A stretch of 64,000 nt of DNA, taken from the NCBI RefSeq assembly GCF_000934745.1, contig NZ_KN882170.1:1-64000 (forward strand). Reading direction: 5' to 3'. Source of the DNA: Desulfonatronum thioautotrophicum. Its GTDB lineage: Bacteria > Desulfobacterota > Desulfovibrionia > Desulfovibrionales > Desulfonatronaceae. Made by a program: the position numbers and the translations under genes. Numbering within the stretch: position 1 is the stretch's first letter; each line of letters starts with the position of its first letter. The notes under the pieces were generated by a model, which made no database searches, was not told the DNA's origin, and saw nothing but the letters and a program-made list of their open reading frames with translations. Of this stretch, positions 51,319 to 60,786 are shown piece by piece.

Positions 51319-52392
51319 ATGAAACTGCCCCCGATTCAGAAACAGAAGATCATGGTCAAGGTGCTCTACGCGCTTTTACCCGTGATCGTGACCGCGACCT
51401 ATTTCTTCGGGTTGCGCGTTTTGGCCGTTGTCGCCGTGGCCATGGCCTTCGCCTTTCTCACGGAATGGTTCATGGCTTCGCGCCGAGGCGGCAAGGTCAC
51501 CCAGGCCTGCTTTGTCACAGGCGCCCTGTACGCCTTGGCCTTGCCCCCCAACACCCCATTTTGGATCACCGCCGTGGGCATCGTGGTCGGCATTCTGTTC
51601 GGCAAGGAATTGTTTGGAGGCTTCGGCAAGAACGTCTTCAACCCGGCCATTGTCGGTCGGGCGTTTGTCTGGCTGAGCTTCCCCCTGGAATTAACCAACC
51701 AGTTTGTCCCGGTTTTTCGGGATTTTCCCGGCGGGCTGGTCCACTGGAGCATGGCCACGGCCGAAAAGCTCCCGGAATACCTGTACCAGGCATCACGAGA
51801 GATTGGCCACGACGTCGTGGACGTGATGACCTCGGCCACGCCCATGGTGGCTCGCAAAGCGTTTGATTACGAAATCGGCGCGATGGACTTGTTTCTGGGG
51901 TCCATCGGTGGATTCTTCCAGTACGGTGAACAGACCCTGCTCCTCGGAGCGGGATCCATGGGCGAAGTCAGCGCGGCGGCCATCCTGGTGGGAGCGATCT
52001 ACCTGCTGTACACCAAGACGGCCCAATGGCGCCTGATGCTTCCACCGATTATCGGGGCTTCGGCCCTGTGCCTTTTCCTGCGCTACGGCCTGGGGGTGGA
52101 TGCTGTACCGCCGTTGGAATTCACGCTTTTTTCCGGCGCCCTGCTCTATGCAGCGGTATTCATGGTCACCGAACCTGTCAGCGCCCCGAAGCTGCCGGCA
52201 TCACAATGGATCTACGGCCTGTTCATCGGCATGATGATCGTTTTTTTCCGGGCTTACGGCATCTTCGCCGGGGCCGTGGCCTTCTCCATCCTGCTTGGCA
52301 ACATGCTCGCACCGTCCCTGGACCTCTGGATCAAACGCTTTTCGGCCCCGCCCGCCAAACCGCAAACCGCCTCCGGGGGAGGCAAGTCATGA
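51319..52392 (+). CDS. nqrB: NqrB/RnfD-family membrane subunit
   Basis: A 357-residue membrane protein with the NqrB/RnfD core (GKELFGGFGKNVFNPAIVGRAF and a C-terminal LLYAAVFMVTEPVSAP). MTSATP near residue 172 fits the covalent FMN-threonine site. It carries flavin and sodium or proton translocation in the NADH:quinone or ferredoxin:NAD oxidoreductase. Its stop overlaps the next ATG. No clear ribosome site precedes ATG 51319. Confidence 0.9.
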   Translation: MKLPPIQKQKIMVKVLYALLPVIVTATYFFGLRVLAVVAVAMAFAFLTEWFMASRRGGKVTQACFVTGALYALALPPNTPFWITAVGIVVGILFGKELFGGFGKNVFNPAIVGRAFVWLSFPLELTNQFVPVFRDFPGGLVHWSMATAEKLPEYLYQASREIGHDVVDVMTSATPMVARKAFDYEIGAMDLFLGSIGGFFQYGEQTLLLGAGSMGEVSAAAILVGAIYLLYTKTAQWRLMLPPIIGASALCLFLRYGLGVDAVPPLEFTLFSGALLYAAVFMVTEPVSAPKLPASQWIYGLFIGMMIVFFRAYGIFAGAVAFSILLGNMLAPSLDLWIKRFSAPPAKPQTASGGGKS

Positions 52393-53063
52393 AAAAGGAC
52401 TCCCTTCCCTATGTTCTCGGTTTCATGTTGGCCATCAGCGCGTTCTTTGGAACCGGTGTCTCCCTGGTACACCACAGTACCAAGGACATGCTGGCCCGCA
52501 ACGAACAAATGCACCGCAACCGGACGATTGCCCATGCCTTTGACCTGCCTGTGGCAGGCCGGGATGCCGATGCCTTTGCCGCCGCGGTAGAGGAGCATGT
52601 GCGGGAAAGCAGACTGCCCACGGACCAGCGCAACTGGACGGTCTTTGAACGAACCACCGAGGCCGTTGAAACCTCGGAGACGGACCGTGGGGACATCGGA
52701 TTCATTTTTCAGGGTCAGGGGGTTTGGGACCTTATCCGCGGGGTGATCGTACTCAGCCCGGATCTGGAAACCGTCCGCAACCTCCGGTTCCTGGAGCACG
52801 GCGAAACGCCGGGCCTTGGTGGGCGGATTGAGGAAGACTGGTTTCTCGAACAGTTCCAAGGCGTACGCATTGCCTGGGACCGCCCCCGGGACAGCCGGCT
52901 GATTATCGGAACCGCCCTGGACCCGGACGCTGCCAACCGCGTGGACGCCATCACCGGAGCCACGGGAACCTCCCAGGCGCTGATGGAGATGCTCAACAGG
53001 GATCTGCACAATTTCCGCCAAGCCTTTCAAGACAACCAGCACACCCTGGAAACCGAGAGCTGA
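52389..53063 (+). CDS. nqrC: NqrC/RnfG-family FMN-binding subunit
   Basis: A 224-residue protein with one N-terminal transmembrane helix (~8-28) and a periplasmic FMN-binding domain. The covalent FMN motif is AITGATGTS (Thr ~190). GETPGLGGRIEEDWFLEQFQG is the conserved loop before it. The ATG overlaps the nqrB stop (ATGA). Confidence 0.92.
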   Translation: MKKDSLPYVLGFMLAISAFFGTGVSLVHHSTKDMLARNEQMHRNRTIAHAFDLPVAGRDADAFAAAVEEHVRESRLPTDQRNWTVFERTTEAVETSETDRGDIGFIFQGQGVWDLIRGVIVLSPDLETVRNLRFLEHGETPGLGGRIEEDWFLEQFQGVRIAWDRPRDSRLIIGTALDPDAANRVDAITGATGTSQALMEMLNRDLHNFRQAFQDNQHTLETES

Positions 53064-53066
53064 CCC

Positions 53067-53678
53067 ATGGCCGAAACCTCGAAAAGCATCTTTGAAAAGG
53101 GCATCTGGGCCGAGAATCCGGTTTATCGTCAGGTCTTGGGCATCTGCTCGGCTCTGGCCGTGACCAACATGCTGACCAACACTTTGCTGATGTGCGCCGG
53201 GGTGATCTTCACTACGGCCATGTCCAACCTGACCGTCTCCATCCTGCGTAACTACATTCCCACCCGGATCCGCATGATGGTCCAGGTGCTGATCATCGCC
53301 AGCTTCGTGATGATGGTGGACATCATGATCCGAGCGACGGCTCCGGATATTCACCGCTTTATCGGCCCCTACGTTGGTCTGATCATCACCAACTGCATCA
53401 TCATGGGTCGGGCCGAGGCCTTTGCCAGCCAAAACCGCCCCTGGCCGTCGCTCCTGGATGGCCTGGCCACCGGCCTGGGCTACTCCTTCGTGCTCATCGC
53501 CATTGCCCTGGTTCGCGAACCCCTGGGCTTTGGAACCATACTCGGCTACTCCCTGCCGGCCAAGGATCTGTGGTGGCAATCCTGGACCATCATGATCATG
53601 CCGCCCGGCGCCTTCTTCACCCTGGGCCTGCTCACCTGGTGGGCCCGGGCCAAGACGGACCCCAGTGTAAAGGAATAA
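53067..53678 (+). CDS. nqrD: NqrD/RnfE-family membrane subunit
   Basis: A 203-residue protein with six helices. VLGICSALAVTNMLTNTLLM and IRMMVQVLIIASFVMMVDIM plus FVGLIITNCIIMGRAEAF-type sequence (here YVGLIITNCIIMGRAEAFAS) are closest to NqrD. In a full operon nqrE and nqrF should follow; here a convergent rel gene comes next after 66 bp. Confidence 0.92.
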   Translation: MAETSKSIFEKGIWAENPVYRQVLGICSALAVTNMLTNTLLMCAGVIFTTAMSNLTVSILRNYIPTRIRMMVQVLIIASFVMMVDIMIRATAPDIHRFIGPYVGLIITNCIIMGRAEAFASQNRPWPSLLDGLATGLGYSFVLIAIALVREPLGFGTILGYSLPAKDLWWQSWTIMIMPPGAFFTLGLLTWWARAKTDPSVKE

Positions 53679-53744
53679 TCCTCAGGCCGTGGCTGTCATT
53701 TACGGCGAATCAGACAATCTCTGTACCAAGCAAACGGCTTGGGC

Positions 53745-55892
53745 TCACTTTTCAGTGAGCCGAACCACCTCCACCACGGAATCCAATTGGCTGATCTTCT
53801 CAATGACGCCGTACAGGTGGGCTGAGTCCCGAACATCGACCTGAAACAGCATTTCCGTCTTGCCGTCCGGCCGGGAGTGAAATGATCCGGAATCAATGTT
53901 CATGGCCTCCCCGGCCATGAGCATGCTGATCTCGCCCAGCACGCCGGGAACGTTCTTGCAGATGATCCGGATCTTGGCGGGGAACGGCTTGCTCGCATCG
54001 CCCTCCCAATACACGTCCAGCATGCGCTCCGGTTCCAGATGGGCCACGTTCGGGCAGTCTACGGTATGCACGATGGCGCCACGCCCACGACTGATGAACC
54101 CGACAATGGGGTCACCGGGCAACGGATTGCAGCACTTGGCGAACTGAACCAGAATGTCGTCCACGCCCTTGATGCTGATCCCCTTGCTTTTTGCCGGCTT
54201 GGTCGGCTCCGGTGTCACGGGTGGCCGCTCTTCCCGAGCTTCCGCTGTCTTCTGCTCCGCGGGCAGCATCCGGTTGAGCACCTGCCTGGGCGTGATTCGG
54301 GCATAACCCACGGCGGTCAGGAGATCCTCCGGGGTTTTGAAGTTCAACTCCTCCACGACGTTGTCGAACCGCCCATCCTTCATGGCCTTGGCCATGTTTA
54401 CGCCGACCTTGCGGCCTTCCTTCTCCATAATCTCGCGGGCAAAGGCAATGCTCCGATCCCGCTCCTCGGTGCGCACCCAATGTTTGATCCGGGCCTTGGC
54501 CTTGGCGGTCTTGACGAATCTCAGCCAATCCTTGCTGGGATGCCGACCGGAGTCCGTAATGATCTCCACGGTGTCGCCATTGTGCAACGGGGTGGACAAG
54601 GGCACCAATCTCCCATTGACCCGGGCACCGGTGCAGTGATTGCCCACTTCGGTATGCACCAGGTAGGCGAAGTCCACGGGTGTTGCCCCTTCCGGCAGTT
54701 CCTTGACGTCTCCCCGAGGCGTGAACACATAAACTTCATCTTGAAACAAATCGATCCGCAACGAGGCCATGAATTCACGTGGATTCTCCAAATCCTGCTG
54801 CCAATCCAAGATCTGACGCAGCCAGGAAAATCGATCCACATCTCTATCCTTGCCCTTGGCTCCCTCCTTGTATTGCCAATGGGCCGCAACCCCGTATTCA
54901 GCCAGACGATTCATATCCTCGGTACGAATCTGAATCTCGATGCGCTCTCCATCCGGACCGAAAACCGTGGTGTGCAGGCTTTGGTACATATTCTTCTTGG
55001 GCATGGAGATGTAGTCCTTGAATCTTCCCGGAACGGGCTTCCACAAGGAGTGAACCAACCCCAGCACGGCGTAGCAGTCTTTGATGGAACCGACGATGGT
55101 CCGAAAGGCGATCAAATCGTAGACCTGATCCAGATTCAATCCTTGCTGCAGCATCTTGTGGTAGATACTGTAAATGTGCTTGATCCGCCCTTTGACCCGC
55201 CCGGATATTTTGTTGGTCTCCAGCAGTTCCTCGATCATGGAGATGACCTTGCCGATGTACTCCTGGCCGACACTTTGATGCTGCTGGACGCCGTTGGCGA
55301 TTTGTTGATAGATATCCGGCTTCAGATATCGCAGGCTCAAATCCTCCAGCTGGACCTTGACCCGATACAGACCGAGTCGGTTGGCCAGGGGAGCGTAGAT
55401 ATCCAAAGTCTCCTTGGCGATCAGACGCTGCTTGATGTTTTTCTGGAATTCCAGGGTCCGCATGTTGTGCAGACGGTCTGCCAACTTGACCATCAGTACC
55501 CGGATGTCATCGGCCATGGCCAGGATCATTTTGCGGATGTTCTCGGCCTGGGCCTCCTCCTTGGAGTGAAAGCTCATCTTGCTGATCTTGGTGGTCCCGG
55601 CAACGATCTTGGCCACGTCGTTACCGAATTCCGCGGCGACCTCCTTGATGGTCACCTTGGTATCCTCCACGGTGTCATGCAGCAGGCCGGCGGCAATGGA
55701 CGCTTTGTCCAGTTTCATTTCAGCCAGGGAGTTGGCCACTTCCAAAGGGTGAAAAAGATAGGGTTCCCCGGAAAGACGAGTTTGGCCGGCATGGGCCGCC
55801 GCGGAGAAAACGTAGGCTTTCTGAATCAGATTCATGTCTTCCGGAGACATATATCCGGAGACCTTGTCCAAAATTTCATGGATGCGGATCAT
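53745..55892 (-). CDS. rel: Bifunctional (p)ppGpp synthetase/hydrolase
   Basis: A 715-residue RelA/SpoT homologue. Hydrolase HD site AAGLLHDTVED (~68-77) is intact, so it is bifunctional or SpoT-like. The synthetase region has GRFKDYISMPKKNMYQSLHT and EIQIRTEDMN. TGS (~390-450, DEVYVFTPRGDVKELP), a zinc-finger-type segment (VQFAKCCNPLPGDPIVGF) and a C-terminal ACT domain follow. It makes and degrades the stringent-response alarmone. A small hairpin GGCTCACT-TTTC-AGTGAGCC (53742-53761) covers the stop but has no T tract. Confidence 0.95.
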   Translation of the reverse strand: MIRIHEILDKVSGYMSPEDMNLIQKAYVFSAAAHAGQTRLSGEPYLFHPLEVANSLAEMKLDKASIAAGLLHDTVEDTKVTIKEVAAEFGNDVAKIVAGTTKISKMSFHSKEEAQAENIRKMILAMADDIRVLMVKLADRLHNMRTLEFQKNIKQRLIAKETLDIYAPLANRLGLYRVKVQLEDLSLRYLKPDIYQQIANGVQQHQSVGQEYIGKVISMIEELLETNKISGRVKGRIKHIYSIYHKMLQQGLNLDQVYDLIAFRTIVGSIKDCYAVLGLVHSLWKPVPGRFKDYISMPKKNMYQSLHTTVFGPDGERIEIQIRTEDMNRLAEYGVAAHWQYKEGAKGKDRDVDRFSWLRQILDWQQDLENPREFMASLRIDLFQDEVYVFTPRGDVKELPEGATPVDFAYLVHTEVGNHCTGARVNGRLVPLSTPLHNGDTVEIITDSGRHPSKDWLRFVKTAKAKARIKHWVRTEERDRSIAFAREIMEKEGRKVGVNMAKAMKDGRFDNVVEELNFKTPEDLLTAVGYARITPRQVLNRMLPAEQKTAEAREERPPVTPEPTKPAKSKGISIKGVDDILVQFAKCCNPLPGDPIVGFISRGRGAIVHTVDCPNVAHLEPERMLDVYWEGDASKPFPAKIRIICKNVPGVLGEISMLMAGEAMNIDSGSFHSRPDGKTEMLFQVDVRDSAHLYGVIEKISQLDSVVEVVRLTEK

Positions 55893-55944
55893 TATGATTG
55901 CCTGTCACGGAAGCGAAAAGGGCATGGCGCACTGGATCGTTCCG

Positions 55945-56000
55945 GCTGGATGATTTGCTGTATGGTTTGCTGGATGGTTTGTTGGATGGTTTGTTGGACG
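55945..56000. repeat. 12-bp tandem repeat TGGATGGTTTGT
   Basis: Four to five imperfect copies of TGGATGGTTTGY run just upstream of the rel start. They could alter promoter spacing by slippage. Confidence 0.8.
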
Positions 56001-56082
56001 AATTGAGCGGTTGATCATTGCTCGAGTCCTCGTACTTCCAAGCAGGACAGGAAGCAATTTTTCCTTGCTCTTGCGACATTCC

Positions 56083-56123
56083 GACATTTTGATTAAATGG
56101 ATCAACCCTAATCAAAATGTCGC
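56083..56123. promoter_or_regulatory. Perfect 14-bp inverted repeat, possible operator
   Basis: CGACATTTTGATTA (56083-56096) and TAATCAAAATGTCG (56110-56123) are exact reverse complements around 13 bases. There is no T tract, and it lies between two divergent genes, so an operator fits better than a terminator. Confidence 0.5.
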
Positions 56124-56335
56124 AAATACGATGAGGTCTTGATCATTTCTCTCGAAACGGAGTATAAATAAAGCTTACTTTGCCGTTGGCTGAATATCCC
56201 CCCAATCGAAAATGGCAAAAAGATCAATAACGATAACTGGTTGCTTCTGCGAGAGCAGTATGTATTTCACGTTGATACAGCCGCCAGGATTTTTTTCAAC
56301 AAAAAGGTAGGCTCACGGAGGAGCTTGAAATACAC

Positions 56336-59300
56336 ATGGGTAAAGGTGAAGAAGCCGAAGTGCTGCACGCCGCGCAGCGTTTCATTCAAGAAAATGTCCC
56401 GGAGTACATCGCCTCTGGAGCGCAGGCGCTCATTGCGGCTGAAGGCGATTATAAGGTCTCCTTGAAAAAATTCGATGACCATTGGGATGTCTCCGGCCAA
56501 TTCCAAACGGATGATTTCCAGGTCTACAATGCAGAACTGGGGATCAACCTCAAGGATCCCAACGCCAATTTTTTCTGCAATTGCCCGGACTCGTTTTCCG
56601 GTGTTTGCCGACATGTGGCCGCGACGGCCCTGCATCTTGTATCCTCTTTGCAAAGCGACAATCAAGAGGACATGCCCAAACTGCGGACCGAATGGCGCAA
56701 GACGTTTCGGCAATTCTTTGCCATGGAGGTGGAGCCGGAAGCCGGCAAGCAGTACTTCATCGTGCGCTTCTATCCGGAGCCCAAACGCCTACAGGTAGCC
56801 TTTTTCAGGGCCAGACAAAACAAATCCGGCATTTCCCAGGTTACCGTCCCGATCACCTTGGAACAACTGGTCCGCAACCCTGAATGGTCGGAACTTTCAC
56901 CGGAATTGCCACAGATCGCCGAACGCATCGGGCAGCATCTGGAATATTTCGGGCACCGCGTCGACATCCCCCAGGGATTGCTGACCTGGTTTTTGTGGGG
57001 AGTCAAAAACGAATACTACCTGCGCTGGGAGGACACGGATCAACCGGTGCGCGTGGAAAGCAAAACATTGCGCCTGCAGATTCGTCCCAAGCTCTCCGAG
57101 GACGGCCTGAATTTCGACTTGCTGCTCGGCCGGGACGGCAAGACTCCTTTTTCCATAACCGGGCAAGAACTCTATTTTTACGGACAATTTCCACTCTGGG
57201 TCTGCTGGCGGCGGCAGTTCCTGCCGGTCCAGACCGGCCTGGATCCGCAGCTGGTCCAGAACCTTGTGGAGGAACAGCCCATTGTTCCCCACGGGGACAT
57301 TGCTGAATTCCTTGACAGAGTCTGGACCAAGATTCCTGCATCCGACTTGATCGGGCAGGAAGACTTTCTGGAACGGATGCAGCCGATTTTTGTTCCAGCC
57401 ACCTACGATCCAAAACTCTTTCTGGACGAGGAAGGCAGCTTCCTCACCCTGCAAATCCAGAACACCTACGCCACGGAACACGGTGAAATCACTCTGGACG
57501 CCCCCAACCCAGACCTGCAGACCGGCAGCTACCAGCATGGCGGCAAGGCGTATCTGCTCCGGCGGGACCAGGAAAAAGAAGCAGCTCTGATCAGCAAGCT
57601 GACATCACTGAATTTCCAGGCCCGTAGCCCGGAAACATGGTTTTTGGAGCCGGAGGAAGCCATCACCTTCCTTCTGGACGCTTACCCGGAAATGATCCAG
57701 GAGTACCGGGTGTTCGGAGAACAAAGTCTGACCCGCTATAAAGTGCGCTTGGCGGATCCCGAAGTGGTCGCTGTTTTGGAGACCCAGGAGGACAAGGCCG
57801 AAGACAAGTGGTTCAACCTGGACATTTCCGTGGACTACGAGGGCGAGCGGGTGCCCATTGAAAAAATCTGGAAAGCCTGGACCCAGGGCAAGCGCTATGT
57901 CCAACTCAAGGACGGTTCCTACACCCGACTTCCCGAATCCTGGTTGAAAACCCTCGGACACCGCTTGGAAAGCCTGGGCATTGATCCGGAAAAGCCGCTC
58001 AAACGCAAATTCAAGCAATTCGAGGCCCCGGTCCTGGACAAAATCCTGGAAGACCTTCCGGAGACCTCCACGGACGACTTTTGGCAGGATCTGCGGTTGA
58101 AAATCCACGACTTCGAATCCGTGGAGCAGATCGAGGCCCCCAAAGGACTGCAGGCTGACTTGCGTCCTTACCAGCTCCAGGGATTGAGCTACCTGAACTT
58201 CTTGCGCAAATACGGCTTCGGAGGAATTCTGGCGGATGAGATGGGGCTGGGCAAGACCGTTCAGACCCTGGCCTTTATCCAGCATATGCTCAGCAAAAAG
58301 CACGAGGGGCCGAACCTGATAGTTGTTCCCACCTCCGTGCTGCCCAACTGGGATCGGGAGGCCCAGAAGTTCCTTCCCAACCTTCGTCGGCTGCTGATCT
58401 ACGGCATTAACCGCGAACCGCTGTTCAAACAGATTCCGGAATCGGATCTGGTGATCACCACCTATGCGCTGCTGCGCCGCGACATGGACGAGTTGATGAA
58501 GCACGAATTCAACAGCATCATCCTCGACGAGGCCCAAAACATCAAAAATCCGAATACCATCACGGCCCGATCCGTACGCCGACTGAACGCCCGGTTCCGG
58601 CTCTGTCTGTCAGGGACGCCCATCGAGAACAACCTCCTGGAGCTGTGGTCCCTGTTTGAGTTCCTGATGCCCGGCTTTCTCGGCTCCCAACATGCCTTTC
58701 ACAGCGGCTTTGTCCGGCCGATCAAGGACGGGGATGAGGAATCCCTGGAGCAACTCCGGCTGCGGGTCAAGCCCTTTATCCTGCGCCGCAAAAAGGCCGA
58801 CGTGGCCAAGGACCTGCCGCCCAAAGTGGAGAATGTCTACTACTGCGCGCTGGAAGACGAGCAAATGGAGCTGTATGCGGCCGTAGCCAAAAAGCTCAAG
58901 GACCAGGTGCTCAGGAATATCGACGAACAGGGCATGGCCAAGAGCCAGATGTCCATCCTGGACGCCCTGCTCAAGTTGCGCCAGATCTGCTGCCATCCAC
59001 GATTGCTGCGCCTGGACATGCCCGGAGTGAGCACGAATATCAGCTCCGGCAAATTCGAGGCGTTCAAGGATTTGACCACGGGCATCGTGGAAGACGGCCA
59101 CAAAGTCCTGGTCTTTTCCCAGTTCGTGCAGATGCTGCACCTGATCCGCGGCTGGCTGCAGACCACGAACATCCCCTTCACCTATCTGGACGGTTCCAGC
59201 AAAGATCGTTTCGAACAGGTGGACAAGTTCAACAACGACGAATCCATTCGTCTGTTCCTTATCTCGCTCAAGGCCGGCGGCACGGGCCTGAACCTGACTT

Positions 59301-59551
59301 CCGCGGACTATGTCATCCACTACGACCCCTGGTGGAACCCGGCAGTGGAAAGCCAGGCCATCGACCGCACCCACCGTATCGGTCAGACCAAACAGGTCTT
59401 TGCCTACAAGATGATCTGCGAGAACACGGTGGAGGAAAAAATCCTCAAGCTGCAGGACCAGAAGCGCAACGTGGCTGAATCCATCATCCCCGGTCAGGAC
59501 GTCTGGAAGAACATCACCCGCAACGATCTGGAGATGCTTTTGGACGTATAG
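56336..59551 (+). CDS. SWIM/SNF2-family helicase-like ATPase
   Basis: A 1071-residue Swi2/Snf2 ATPase. A SWIM zinc finger (FCNCPDSFSGVCRHVAA, ~79-95) precedes a long middle region of the bacterial SNF2-associated type. The ATPase starts ~600: LRPYQLQGLSYL, ADEMGLGKT, DEAQNIKN, SGTPIENNLLELWSL, then helicase C with VFSQFVQML, SLKAGGTGLNLT, DRTHRIGQ. GGAGGAG lies about 15 bases before ATG 56336. It probably remodels protein-nucleic acid complexes such as RNA polymerase or repair intermediates. Confidence 0.93.
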   Translation: MGKGEEAEVLHAAQRFIQENVPEYIASGAQALIAAEGDYKVSLKKFDDHWDVSGQFQTDDFQVYNAELGINLKDPNANFFCNCPDSFSGVCRHVAATALHLVSSLQSDNQEDMPKLRTEWRKTFRQFFAMEVEPEAGKQYFIVRFYPEPKRLQVAFFRARQNKSGISQVTVPITLEQLVRNPEWSELSPELPQIAERIGQHLEYFGHRVDIPQGLLTWFLWGVKNEYYLRWEDTDQPVRVESKTLRLQIRPKLSEDGLNFDLLLGRDGKTPFSITGQELYFYGQFPLWVCWRRQFLPVQTGLDPQLVQNLVEEQPIVPHGDIAEFLDRVWTKIPASDLIGQEDFLERMQPIFVPATYDPKLFLDEEGSFLTLQIQNTYATEHGEITLDAPNPDLQTGSYQHGGKAYLLRRDQEKEAALISKLTSLNFQARSPETWFLEPEEAITFLLDAYPEMIQEYRVFGEQSLTRYKVRLADPEVVAVLETQEDKAEDKWFNLDISVDYEGERVPIEKIWKAWTQGKRYVQLKDGSYTRLPESWLKTLGHRLESLGIDPEKPLKRKFKQFEAPVLDKILEDLPETSTDDFWQDLRLKIHDFESVEQIEAPKGLQADLRPYQLQGLSYLNFLRKYGFGGILADEMGLGKTVQTLAFIQHMLSKKHEGPNLIVVPTSVLPNWDREAQKFLPNLRRLLIYGINREPLFKQIPESDLVITTYALLRRDMDELMKHEFNSIILDEAQNIKNPNTITARSVRRLNARFRLCLSGTPIENNLLELWSLFEFLMPGFLGSQHAFHSGFVRPIKDGDEESLEQLRLRVKPFILRRKKADVAKDLPPKVENVYYCALEDEQMELYAAVAKKLKDQVLRNIDEQGMAKSQMSILDALLKLRQICCHPRLLRLDMPGVSTNISSGKFEAFKDLTTGIVEDGHKVLVFSQFVQMLHLIRGWLQTTNIPFTYLDGSSKDRFEQVDKFNNDESIRLFLISLKAGGTGLNLTSADYVIHYDPWWNPAVESQAIDRTHRIGQTKQVFAYKMICENTVEEKILKLQDQKRNVAESIIPGQDVWKNITRNDLEMLLDV

Positions 59552-59649
59552 TGGCTTACGGCATCTCCCCGTTGGGGCGGCACAGTGCAGCTAAACGGGC
59601 TGTCCAAGCGAGGTGCGAGAACCAGTCGGGCAGGGATGATTTCGAGATG

Positions 59650-60786
59650 TCAGGTCGACGAGGAGGCGAGGCGCAACGCCGCGGCCAGTTCGTGGCAATG
59701 CGCCTCCAGCCGGGGCAGGATGGTTTCCAGTTCGGCGCGGGAAAACAGGGGTAGCAGCGACTCATGTCCTTCCCAGAGATCCTCCGCGGAAAAGGACGGC
59801 AGCAGTTCGGCCAAGCTACGAAGCCCCCCTGCCTCCGTTCCATGCCCGCCAAGACCGGAGTAAAATCCGCGCACCCCGGCCTGCATCAATTCCTGATCCA
59901 GCCAAATCCATTCCCCGACACCCTCCACCCGATCCAGGCGCATCCGCAGGGCAAGATCCAGGACAAAGGCCAACATCGCGGACAAGGGGTTATCCGTCTC
60001 GATCAACTGACTGTGATTGCGAACCGTGGTCAATCGGACGGCCACGCCCTGAGCGTCCCAACGGACAATAAGGTCACCGGCGGCGTGACTCCACGGATGA
60101 ACACAGGCCCCGGTTTCCGGGTCGAGGCACAGGGTCAGAATCCGACCAGCCTGAAAAAACACCTCCCGAATCTGCTTGCTCCCCAGGCGCCGGACCCCCT
60201 GGTCGTGATCCCAGAGAGAAAAACCTCCAACCTCAGCCACATGAAATTCGTGAAATCCGGAAAACCAGGGGACCACCAGCAAGGTTGCCCTAGCGTCCTC
60301 GACCAACGCCAAGGGACAAGGCAGCAAAGCGCTTCCGGGCAGGTGCCGCAGGCGATCCAACGCCTGGGATTCGTTGCGTAGCGCCGCCCTCCCGTGGCCA
60401 GAGATCGCGGTCAACAGGGCAAATTTGACCGGTCCGTCCTTGTCGCCATCCATGTCACCGTACACTCTCCGGGGGGGATCCCCGCCCTCCCATACCAGTT
60501 CAAGACTCGCAGGGTGATACAACGCACCATGCTTTTCCGCCCGAAGAATGATTCCTATAGGTGGATCGGAACGGCTTACGGTCTTTTCCAGGTTCCGCAA
60601 CAAGGCCCGGTCGTCGCGCAGCAGCAGATAGTGCAACACGGCGAAATAGTCGCCATACGTCGTGCCCTGGTTGCACCCATCCAGTGGAAGCCGCAGTCCC
60701 TCTTCCGTTACCGGCAAATCTCCGGAGGGCGTGGCGACGCGACAAACCAGGTGTGGAACATTCTGCGGATGATTCGCCGTGGTCAT
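59650..60786 (-). CDS. Unknown protein coupled to an MscS channel
   Basis: I do not recognise this 378-residue protein. The middle contains features loosely like a kinase-type fold: PVKFALLTAISGHGRAALRNE, then a hinge-like LLVVPWFSGFHEFHVAEVGG, and a C-terminal helical half (SAMLAFVLDLALRMRLDRVEG). That reading is tentative. No signal peptide or transmembrane segment is seen. Its ATG overlaps the MscS stop (ATGA), so the two are made together; it may sense or modulate channel state. Confidence 0.6.
   Translation of the reverse strand: MTTANHPQNVPHLVCRVATPSGDLPVTEEGLRLPLDGCNQGTTYGDYFAVLHYLLLRDDRALLRNLEKTVSRSDPPIGIILRAEKHGALYHPASLELVWEGGDPPRRVYGDMDGDKDGPVKFALLTAISGHGRAALRNESQALDRLRHLPGSALLPCPLALVEDARATLLVVPWFSGFHEFHVAEVGGFSLWDHDQGVRRLGSKQIREVFFQAGRILTLCLDPETGACVHPWSHAAGDLIVRWDAQGVAVRLTTVRNHSQLIETDNPLSAMLAFVLDLALRMRLDRVEGVGEWIWLDQELMQAGVRGFYSGLGGHGTEAGGLRSLAELLPSFSAEDLWEGHESLLPLFSRAELETILPRLEAHCHELAAALRLASSST

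Larger units (their letters stand above)
55893..56335. other. 443-bp divergent intergenic region
   Basis: It lies between rel (minus) and the SNF2 gene (plus). It holds a 12-bp tandem repeat (55945-56000) and a perfect 14-bp inverted repeat (56083-56123). I see no gene. Confidence 0.6.

Noticed and set aside
53742-53761. Hairpin at the rel stop as a terminator
   Set aside because: The 8-bp stem lacks a T tract on either strand, so intrinsic termination is not supported.
54039-56006. Plus-strand frame opposite rel
   Set aside because: Antisense to a complete RelA/SpoT gene; its C-terminus merely translates the 12-bp tandem repeat.
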